5,052 bases of DNA from Candidatus Omnitrophota bacterium (GTDB lineage Bacteria; Hinthialibacterota; Hinthialibacteria; JAKQFZ01): NCBI GenBank assembly GCA_029558215.1, contig JAKQFZ010000790.1, positions 1 to 5,052 of the forward strand, written 5' to 3'. This document shows, piece after piece, positions 1 to 5,052 of the stretch (within the stretch, counting starts at the first letter, position 1; every line of letters begins with the position of its first letter). The notes below the pieces were generated by a model, which was given only the letters and a program-made list of their open reading frames with translations, did no database searches and had not been told where the DNA came from. Made by a program: the position numbers and the translations under genes.

Positions 1-54
1 ATTCCCATTGAACTATAGTAGCTTTTAAGTTTGTTGCCAAGAGAATCAGACATC

Positions 55-61
55 GAGGAGG
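55..61 (+). promoter_or_regulatory. Strong Shine-Dalgarno sequence for hisC
   Basis: GAGGAGG lies 7 nt before a TTG codon at 69. This is close to a perfect anti-16S match at ideal spacing, and it fixes the hisC start on a non-ATG codon. No ATG lies between this site and the conserved N-terminal region of the protein. Confidence 0.85.
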
Positions 62-68
62 CACGTCT

Positions 69-1100
69 TTGGACTGGACGCGTCTGGATTTGAAGGACGT
101 TGAGGGATATGTTCCCGGGGAGCAGCCGCAGATGGCGCGGCTGGTCAAGCTCAATACCAACGAGAACCCATATCCTCCTTCGCCGCTCGTGAAGGAGACT
201 TTTGACAAGTTTTCTGTTGAATCGTTGCGCCTGTATCCCGATCCGATGATGACCGAGTTGCGCAAGACCGCTTCTGACGTCTATGGCGTTGCTGCAGACT
301 GGATCATCGGCGGAAATGGCTCGGATGAAATCCTGAGCATGCTGTTGCGCTGTGCTGTTTCGCCAAAGGAGAAGGTCTGGACTGTCTATCCGACGTACTC
401 CCTCTATCCTATTCTGGTTCGGATCGCGGGGGGAGAGCCTGCCTCGATGGACTTGAAGGATGACGGAGCACTGCCTGCAGGTCTTGCCGACGTTCCAGGC
501 CGACTGCTCCTGCTTGCGAATCCGAATCCACCCTTGGGAACGGTCTACAGCCTGCAGGAGATCGAGCAGTTGTGTCTTGCTCAGAACAAGATCATCGCGG
601 TGGATGAGGCCTACGCGGATTTCGCCGGCGTCAGCGCCATTTCACTGCTTGAGAAATACGAGAATCTGGTGGTCATTCGAACGTTCTCGAAATCTTATTC
701 TCTCGCGGGAGTGCGGCTGGGACTTGCCTTTTGCCGTGGAGAGATTCGGGATGCAATGCTCAAGGTCAAGGATTCCTACAACGTCAATCGCCTCACGCAG
801 GCCTTGGGAATCGCTGCTCTCAAGGATCAGGCCTGTCTAAGACAGAATGTTGCGAAGATTGTCAAGACAAGAAAGAGGCTCACGGAGTCCCTCGAAGAAT
901 TGGGATTCACTGTCTTTCCTTCGGGAGGAAACTTCGTCTTTGCCAAACCGCCGGGGAGAAATGCTCGTGAGGTATTCGAAAAACTGCGCTCTCAGGGCGT
1001 TCTGGTTCGGTACTTTCCCGTTCGTCGCCTGGATGACGGATTGAGGATCACGGTTGGCACGGAGCCGGAGATAGAGAGGCTGCTTGAAATCCTTCAGTGA
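69..1100 (+). CDS. hisC: Histidinol-phosphate aminotransferase (HisC)
   Basis: This is a fold-type I PLP aminotransferase of 343 residues, within the usual HisC length of about 350. It is expected to convert imidazole acetol phosphate plus glutamate to L-histidinol phosphate and 2-oxoglutarate in the cytoplasm. Visible landmarks are the N-terminal substrate loop LNTNENPYPPSP (about 28-39), GNGSDEIL (82-89, PLP phosphate region), YPTYSLY (107-113), DEAYADF (179-185, with Asp179 contacting the PLP pyridine nitrogen), FSKSYSLAGVRLG (206-218, with Lys208 as Schiff-base lysine and Arg216), and the C-terminal substrate arginine in LRITVGT (325-331). The start is TTG, supported by GAGGAGG 7 nt upstream. 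The PLP loop usually written NPNNPTG reads NPNPPLG (151-157), replacing the Asn before PTG and the Thr. hisB follows 29 nt downstream, which supports the histidine role over an aromatic aminotransferase. A broad-specificity paralogue is the main alternative. Confidence 0.95.
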   Translation: MDWTRLDLKDVEGYVPGEQPQMARLVKLNTNENPYPPSPLVKETFDKFSVESLRLYPDPMMTELRKTASDVYGVAADWIIGGNGSDEILSMLLRCAVSPKEKVWTVYPTYSLYPILVRIAGGEPASMDLKDDGALPAGLADVPGRLLLLANPNPPLGTVYSLQEIEQLCLAQNKIIAVDEAYADFAGVSAISLLEKYENLVVIRTFSKSYSLAGVRLGLAFCRGEIRDAMLKVKDSYNVNRLTQALGIAALKDQACLRQNVAKIVKTRKRLTESLEELGFTVFPSGGNFVFAKPPGRNAREVFEKLRSQGVLVRYFPVRRLDDGLRITVGTEPEIERLLEILQ

Positions 1101-1129
1101 GATATTTTTGGAAGTCTTGAACAGAGAAG

Positions 1130-1756
1130 ATGGAGGCGAAGGTGAAGAAGATGCCCAAGAAAACAACAAAGGAACGCTGGGCGCTTGTGGCTCGAAAGAC
1201 CAAGGAAACGGACATTGAGGTCAGCATGACACTCGATGGGACTGGGACTCAGGATATTTCCACGGGTGTTCCTTTTCTGGATCACATGTTGACGCTTTTT
1301 GCACGGCATGGTCGGTTTGATCTTCGCATTCAGGCGCAGGGAGACACCCAGATTGACGCGCATCACACAGTTGAAGATGTGGGCATCTGCATGGGTAAGG
1401 CCTTGTTGGAGGCACTTGGCGACCGTGGTGGCATCCGCCGCTATGGTCACGTCGCATTGCCGATGGAAGAGGCGCTTGTCCTGGCGGCGATAGACATTTC
1501 CGGTCGTGAAGGGTTTTTCTCCGCCTTGGGTGAGATGAAACCGAAAGTCGGAGAGTTTGACGTCGAATTAGTGCCCGAGTTCTTCCGAGCATTTACATCC
1601 AACGGTGAGTTCACGCTGCATCTGCGCGTGCTGGCGGGAACCAACACCCACCACGTCATCGAAGCGCTTTTCAAAGCCTGTGCCGTCGCGCTCCGAAATG
1701 CTGTGGAAGTGGTGGATCCTTCACTCAAGATTCCTTCGACCAAAGGAATTCTCTAA
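1130..1756 (+). CDS. hisB: Imidazoleglycerol-phosphate dehydratase (HisB, monofunctional)
   Basis: The enzyme dehydrates imidazole glycerol phosphate to imidazole acetol phosphate, the substrate of the adjacent HisC. Family hallmarks are clear: GVPFLDHML (46-54), DAHHTVEDVGI (77-87), RYGHVALPMEEAL (104-116), LHLRVLAGTNTHHVIEALFKA (163-183) and the C-terminal PSTKG (202-206). The likely manganese ligands are present: His52, His78, His79, Glu82, His164, His174, His175 and Glu178. The 208 residues cover only the dehydratase domain. There is no fused HAD phosphatase domain of the enterobacterial type, so histidinol phosphatase must be encoded elsewhere. The start is uncertain. ATG 1130 has only a weak AGAGAAG touching it, whereas ATG 1151 (Met8) has GAAGG 8 nt and GGAGG 14 nt upstream and would give a 201-residue protein. 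Either start leaves a short lysine-rich tail before the conserved region. The gene is very probably co-transcribed with hisC. Confidence 0.97.
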   Translation: MEAKVKKMPKKTTKERWALVARKTKETDIEVSMTLDGTGTQDISTGVPFLDHMLTLFARHGRFDLRIQAQGDTQIDAHHTVEDVGICMGKALLEALGDRGGIRRYGHVALPMEEALVLAAIDISGREGFFSALGEMKPKVGEFDVELVPEFFRAFTSNGEFTLHLRVLAGTNTHHVIEALFKACAVALRNAVEVVDPSLKIPSTKGIL

Positions 1757-1762
1757 AAACTC

Positions 1763-2935
1763 ATGGCGGAGTCTTCCAGACCAATCAAGATCGTTCGCGT
1801 CATTGCACGCTTGAACATTGGGGGGCCTGCCGTGCATACGATTCTTGTCACTCAGGCGCTCCAAGGCACCAAGTATGAAAACATCCTTGTGGCAGGTGTC
1901 GAGAGCAAAGACGAAGGCAGTATGGATTTCCTTGCCGCTCAGCACGAAGTGCAGCCCTTGATTCTGAGAGGCTTGGGGCGCGAGATCTCCATTCTGGATG
2001 ATGTCAAAACGCTCGTTCGACTCTACCGTCTCTTTCGGAAAGAACGTCCGGACATTGTGGAAACCCATACGGCAAAAGCGGGGGCGGTGGGTCGCGTTGC
2101 GGCTTGGCTTGCACGGGTGCCGGTTCGCATTCATTTTTTCCACGGTCATGTCTTATACGGCTATTTCGGGAAGCTGCTCACCTGGGTTTTCAAGATGATC
2201 GAGCGGATCAATGCTCGAATCACGCATCGAATTGTGGCGTGCAGTGAAAAGGTTCGTCAGGATTTGATCCAATTCCGTGTCGCGCCGCAGGAAAAGATTG
2301 TCACCATTCCCTACGGTTTCAATCTGAGCCGATTTGCCCGGGCAGCAGCGTGTCCTGGAAAGATTCGGGCGGAGTTAGGTGTTTCCACCAGTGTCAAGGT
2401 GGTTGGCATTGTCGCCCGGCTTGTTCCCATCAAAGGGCATGAAGTTTTTCTCCAAGCAGCACGAAACCTTGTGGAGAAGATGCCGGAATCGGAACTGGAG
2501 TTCTGGATCGTGGGTGATGGGGAACTGCGGGAATCCATCAAGAGCCAGGTGACTCATCTGGGTTTGACATCGAGAGTTCGGTTTCTCGAATGGCGACAGG
2601 ATATCGAATCCGTCTACGCGGATCTGGATGTGCTCGCACTGACGTCTTTCAATGAGGGGCTTCCACTGGTGATCATCGAAGCCATGGCGGCATCGCGACC
2701 GGTTGTCGCAACCAACGTGGGTGGCGTTCCCGAAATGATATCTGAGGGCGAGACAGGCTTTGTCGTTCCCGTCGGGGATTCAGAGGCAATCGCGGAGGGG
2801 CTCTCCCGGATTCTTGGAGATCCGAATCGCGCCAAAGCGATGGGGGTGCTTGGTCAGAAGTTGTCCTTTGAAAAATACGGCATTGAGCGTCTCGTGCGCG
2901 ATCTGGAAGCACTCTATGAGTCTCTTCTGAAATAA
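1763..2935 (+). CDS. Glycosyltransferase family 4 (GT-B fold), surface-polysaccharide type
   Basis: This 390-residue cytoplasmic or membrane-associated retaining glycosyltransferase probably transfers a sugar from a nucleotide donor to a lipid-linked glycan. The N-terminal acceptor domain starts with RVIARLNIGGPAVH (12-25, glycine-rich loop) and carries VETHTAKAGAVGRVAA (99-114) and HFFHGHVLYGYFG (124-136). The last two are typical, from memory, of a GT4 subfamily found in exopolysaccharide or O-antigen clusters. The C-terminal donor domain has VGIVARLVPIKGHEVFL (214-230, with Arg219 and Lys224 expected to contact the donor phosphates), the E-x7-E motif EGLPLVIIE (298-306) and NVGGVPEMI (318-326). 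There is no signal peptide or obvious membrane helix. The ATG is 6 nt after the hisB stop. The only SD-like sequence, AAAGGA, is about 15 nt away, so translation may be coupled to hisB. The next in-frame Met falls inside the conserved domain, so this start is secure. Donor and acceptor cannot be named. Confidence 0.93.
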   Translation: MAESSRPIKIVRVIARLNIGGPAVHTILVTQALQGTKYENILVAGVESKDEGSMDFLAAQHEVQPLILRGLGREISILDDVKTLVRLYRLFRKERPDIVETHTAKAGAVGRVAAWLARVPVRIHFFHGHVLYGYFGKLLTWVFKMIERINARITHRIVACSEKVRQDLIQFRVAPQEKIVTIPYGFNLSRFARAAACPGKIRAELGVSTSVKVVGIVARLVPIKGHEVFLQAARNLVEKMPESELEFWIVGDGELRESIKSQVTHLGLTSRVRFLEWRQDIESVYADLDVLALTSFNEGLPLVIIEAMAASRPVVATNVGGVPEMISEGETGFVVPVGDSEAIAEGLSRILGDPNRAKAMGVLGQKLSFEKYGIERLVRDLEALYESLLK

Positions 2936-2952
2936 GTGGATGGTTGCAGATT

Positions 2953-3684
2953 ATGTGGGGTCTCGTTGAGCATTTCATGAACGCCTTGTTCCCACCCCTG
3001 TGTCGGGTTTGTCGCTGTGGGCTGACGCCGCCGTTCGACGCCTCACGCGTCTGCGATGCGTGTCTGCGGAAGATTCGACTTCTTCAGCCACCCTACTGCC
3101 CCACCTGTGGAAGACCTGTTGCGACGGATGCTCTCTCTCCAAGGCTCAAGACCTGTGAGGGTTGTCCCCCAACCAAGATTTACTTCGACATGGCGCGGGC
3201 GTGGTTGGAATATGGTGGGGTGACTGCCGATCTGATCAAGCTTCTCAAATTTCGCTACAAGAAGGACATCCTTCCGATGCTTGTGGACTTTCTGCTTCGA
3301 GCCTACGAGGATCAATACAAAGAGATTTCATTCGACCTCATAATGCCGGTCCCGCTTCATTGGATGCGGTTGCGGTATCGGGAGTTCAACCAGTCAGAAC
3401 TATTGGCAACGGCACTGGGAGGCACAGTTGGCGTTGATGTGGAACTGGAGGCACTCTGCCGAATCAGAAGAACACCACCCCAAGCACAGCAAAGTCGAGA
3501 CAAACGCTATTCCAACGTTCGTGGGGCGTTTGACGTTGTCGTGCCCGAAGCCGTTCATGGAAAGAGTATCCTTATGGTGGACGATGTCTACACAACGGGA
3601 ACAACGGTCAACGAATGCGCCCGAGTTCTGAAACTTGCCGGTGCGTCTCGAGTTTACATTCTCACCATTGCGCGAGCGCTCTGA
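2953..3684 (+). CDS. comF: ComF family phosphoribosyltransferase-like protein
   Basis: This 243-residue protein has the full ComF/GntX architecture. The N-terminal zinc-finger-like region has four Cys pairs, numbered from ATG 2953: Cys17/20, Cys34/37, Cys49/52 and Cys68/71. After it come FDMARAWLEYGG (78-89) and the type I phosphoribosyltransferase domain with MPVPLHWMRLRYREFNQ (131-147), an R-x-RRTPPQAQQSRDKRYSNV stretch (about 170-189) and the PRPP-binding loop MVDDVYTTGTT (208-218). In Firmicutes and Haemophilus relatives, ComF acts in DNA uptake during competence and is thought to assist ssDNA import with ComFA or PriA. In most bacteria its role is unproven. I chose ATG 2953 because GGATGG lies 9 nt upstream. 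TTG 2944 (3 residues longer) and ATG 2977 (8 shorter) are in frame, but FPPLC usually sits some 10 residues from the start. The gene starts 17 nt after the glycosyltransferase stop and looks like the last gene of the unit. Confidence 0.93.
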   Translation: MWGLVEHFMNALFPPLCRVCRCGLTPPFDASRVCDACLRKIRLLQPPYCPTCGRPVATDALSPRLKTCEGCPPTKIYFDMARAWLEYGGVTADLIKLLKFRYKKDILPMLVDFLLRAYEDQYKEISFDLIMPVPLHWMRLRYREFNQSELLATALGGTVGVDVELEALCRIRRTPPQAQQSRDKRYSNVRGAFDVVVPEAVHGKSILMVDDVYTTGTTVNECARVLKLAGASRVYILTIARAL

Positions 3685-3740
3685 CGTTTGTGTACCAAGG
3701 AATGAGTTCTTCCGTCGAATCCGTCCCCAAGTCTGGCGGT
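3685..3740. other. Convergent intergenic gap
   Basis: These 56 nt separate the comF stop (TGA 3682-3684) from the permease stop (TAA, read as TTA at 3741-3743). Two opposing transcription units end here, so termination would be expected. I see no strong GC-rich hairpin with a T-tract on either strand. The best candidate is a 5-bp stem with one G-T pair (CCGTC 3721-3725 with GGCGG 3735-3739) followed by TTTACTGTT on the plus strand, which is too weak to call a terminator. Confidence 0.6.
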
Positions 3741-5015
3741 TTACTGTTCCCTGAGAATCAGAGCAGGATCTTGTTGCGAAGCGGCCATCGCTGGTGGCCA
3801 ACTGGCAAAAGCCGCCAGAATCGGAGCAGCAGCCCAGACCATCAGTAAGAGCCTCGGATCACAGATGAACTGGATCGAGCCGGGTGCTTCTGCTCCGAGA
3901 AAGGCAGCGCTGATGCAGCCTGCCAAGAAGCCCAAGGGTGCACCCAAAAGGCCGATCAGCACCCCGCGCCATAGGAACAACTGAAGCACCTGCTTTGAGG
4001 CAACTCCTATCGCACGGAGAATCCCGATCTCCGCTCTGCGTTCTCTGACATTCCCAAAGGCAAGAACTGCGACCAGGAAACCACTCCCAATAATCACCAC
4101 AGGAATCAACCAGGAAACGAAAGACTCCCTCGTCTCCCGCAGCTGTGCTCGGTTGATTCGTTCCTGCTCGATCATTGCCTCAGCAACGGCTTTTGCGGTA
4201 TCTCGTGCTTCCGCGCGTGTGATGACTTCACTGGCAAACTCGATGACCTGTGTGCCAGGAAGAACTCCCGCAATCTGTTTTCGAATGTTGGGAAGATCAG
4301 AGCCCTGGCAATGGCACTTCAAGGCCTGAATGGCATTGATGAGATCGGGTTTGTCGAGGAGTTGCTGTGCCTTGTTGAGATTGATCCAGATGCTGATGTC
4401 ATCCTTGCTTCCGCGCTCTTCCAGACACTCGGCAACACGGAATTCGGACTCCAGCACTTTGATCCCATCTCCGGGCTTGAGACCCAGATTCTTCCAGATC
4501 GCATATCCAACAACCGCTGCGCCATCCGGAACGGAGACCATGATCGGCTCCTTGGATGGCTGACCCAGCTGAGGGACTTCACCCTTAACGCCCACGAGAA
4601 GCACCGCCCGGTCTCCGAACTCTGGCAGCTGAATTTGTTGCTCAAGCAAAGGAAGAAGGTGTTGAATGGTTGCCAGACCGGAGCGTGCCAACCGATCTGA
4701 ATACTCCTGCGGCATGAAATGTGACAAGGCTCCGTTGGCATAGAACTCCTCCAGGGATTGCTCCTGGGGCAGGATCAGAAGATTGAAGCCCAACTTCTTC
4801 ATGATCTTTCGATAATCGTCCTGCATGACAATGAAAGTTTCTTCCATCTCATCCTGACGCTGAGTGAGAATGCTGGCTGTTTGAAGATCGTGCGCCCGAA
4901 GGAGTTCGACCGATCCGACAAGCACCCCTACCGCCACAGCGACAGCGATGACGCCCAGGGCAAAAAGTCCCTTCCGATGAAGGATCTCTCGGATCGCAAG
5001 AGTCCAGACGTTCAT
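3741..5015 (-). CDS. ABC transporter permease, FtsX/MacB (LolC/E-like) type
   Basis: This 424-residue inner-membrane protein has the four-helix MacB/FtsX layout. A short cytoplasmic N-terminus precedes TM1 (about 17-38). A long extracytoplasmic domain (about 39-299) follows, whose early part is polar and possibly helical or coiled, with conserved-looking segments KLGFNLLILPQEQ (74-86) and DGAAVVGYAIWKNLGLKPGD (164-183). TM2 is about 300-320, TM3 about 346-373 and TM4 about 388-406. The FtsX signature lies just after TM2 at RERRAEIGILRAIG (324-337), and the tail WPPAMAASQQDPALILREQ (406-424) matches the usual P-A-x-x-A...DP...LR ending. Such permeases pair with a LolD/MacB-type ATPase for lipoprotein, peptide or small-molecule export, or for mechanotransmission. 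The substrate cannot be told. The ATG at 5015 has AAGGAG 6 nt upstream. A CxC motif (Cys234, Cys236) lies in the extracytoplasmic domain. The frame stays open upstream of the ATG to the window edge, so a longer protein is not formally excluded. Confidence 0.88.
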   Translation of the reverse strand: MNVWTLAIREILHRKGLFALGVIAVAVAVGVLVGSVELLRAHDLQTASILTQRQDEMEETFIVMQDDYRKIMKKLGFNLLILPQEQSLEEFYANGALSHFMPQEYSDRLARSGLATIQHLLPLLEQQIQLPEFGDRAVLLVGVKGEVPQLGQPSKEPIMVSVPDGAAVVGYAIWKNLGLKPGDGIKVLESEFRVAECLEERGSKDDISIWINLNKAQQLLDKPDLINAIQALKCHCQGSDLPNIRKQIAGVLPGTQVIEFASEVITRAEARDTAKAVAEAMIEQERINRAQLRETRESFVSWLIPVVIIGSGFLVAVLAFGNVRERRAEIGILRAIGVASKQVLQLFLWRGVLIGLLGAPLGFLAGCISAAFLGAEAPGSIQFICDPRLLLMVWAAAPILAAFASWPPAMAASQQDPALILREQ

Positions 5016-5052
5016 TGGATGCTCCTTCGACGAATCATCAACGATGCGCCCG
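5012..5052 (-). other. Possible 3' end of a gene upstream of the permease (frame undecided)
   Basis: Reading the minus strand from the window edge, three endings are possible. One frame reads GASLMIRRRSIQ and stops at a TGA (5014-5012) that overlaps the permease start as ATGA, a classic coupled-operon junction. A second reads RAHR and stops at a TGATGA pair just inside the edge. The third reads GRIVDDSSKEHP straight into the permease ATG with no stop. The first would suit any upstream operon partner. The third resembles the C-terminal tail of a LolD/MacB-type ATPase domain. Only about 12 codons are visible, so no product can be assigned. Confidence 0.3.
5022..5027 (-). promoter_or_regulatory. 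Shine-Dalgarno sequence for the permease gene
   Basis: CTCCTT on the plus strand reads AAGGAG on the minus strand and is spaced 6 nt from the ATG at 5015. This supports independent initiation at that ATG, and therefore a stand-alone permease rather than an ATPase-permease fusion. Confidence 0.75.

Noticed and set aside
14..19. TATAGT resembling a -10 promoter box upstream of hisC
   Set aside because: One mismatch to TATAAT, but the matching -35 would lie before position 1 and cannot be seen. A six-base match alone in an AT-rich leader is not evidence.
1..54. Possible 3' end of a gene upstream of hisC
   Set aside because: All three plus-strand frames reach a stop within 28 nt (TGA 9-11, TAG 16-18, TAA 26-28), too short to judge coding. 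It may be the end of an upstream gene or simply non-coding leader.
1721..2149. 142-codon minus-strand open frame opposite the glycosyltransferase start and hisB end
   Set aside because: It spans the junction of two well-supported genes and has no family motifs; a shadow of the coding strand.
3721..3742. Possible weak hairpin (CCGTC/GGCGG, 9-nt loop) followed by TTTACTGTT, as terminator for the comF unit
   Set aside because: Only a 5-bp stem with one G-T pair and an interrupted T-tract; such structures are common by chance.
3783..3799. Inverted repeat GGCCA-7 nt-TGGCC
   Set aside because: It lies inside the 3' end of the permease coding sequence, has a 5-bp stem and no following T-tract on either strand.
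3400..3801. 133-codon minus-strand open frame across the comF 3' end
   Set aside because: It overlaps both comF and the permease 3' end, with no recognisable domain or SD support.
4311..4700. 129-codon plus-strand open frame opposite the permease
   Set aside because: The permease frame on the minus strand has recognisable FtsX motifs, helices and an SD. The antisense frame has no recognisable motifs and no good ribosome site.

Overview
The window is an ordinary, densely coded piece of bacterial chromosome. It holds five complete or near-complete genes and almost no intergenic space. I found no mobile element, CRISPR array, tRNA or rRNA, long repeat, or clear sign of horizontal transfer. Base composition looks moderately GC-rich and even across all genes (not counted). 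The FtsX/MacB-type permease and the exopolysaccharide-type glycosyltransferase suggest a Gram-negative-like bacterium. Some sequence features of the permease and HisC remind me of PVC-group bacteria and related candidate phyla. That is an impression from remembered sequences, not a demonstrated affiliation.

Layout. Positions 1-68 are a short leader ending in a very strong Shine-Dalgarno sequence. Four genes then run on the plus strand with tiny gaps (29, 6 and 17 nt with the starts chosen here), which looks like one transcription unit. They are hisC (69-1100, histidinol-phosphate aminotransferase), hisB (1130-1756, monofunctional imidazoleglycerol-phosphate dehydratase), a GT-B family 4 glycosyltransferase (1763-2935), and a ComF-type phosphoribosyltransferase with a zinc-finger-like N-terminus (about 2953-3684). 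A 56-nt convergent intergenic gap (3685-3740) separates them from a minus-strand gene (5015-3741) for an ABC-transporter permease of the FtsX/MacB type. The last 37 nt (5016-5052) probably hold the 3' end of a gene lying upstream of the permease on the minus strand. Its frame cannot be decided here.

How they fit together. HisB and HisC catalyse consecutive steps of histidine biosynthesis: imidazole glycerol phosphate to imidazole acetol phosphate to histidinol phosphate. The glycosyltransferase and ComF genes have no obvious pathway link to histidine and are probably passengers in a mixed operon. The permease belongs to a separate, oppositely transcribed transporter unit whose ATPase must lie outside the window or begin at its right edge.

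I looked for an undescribed system and do not see one. The points most worth a second look are the NPNPPLG variant of the PLP-binding loop in HisC, the reading frame that stays open upstream of the permease with an ATPase-tail-like GRIVDD, and the CxC motif in the permease's extracytoplasmic domain.
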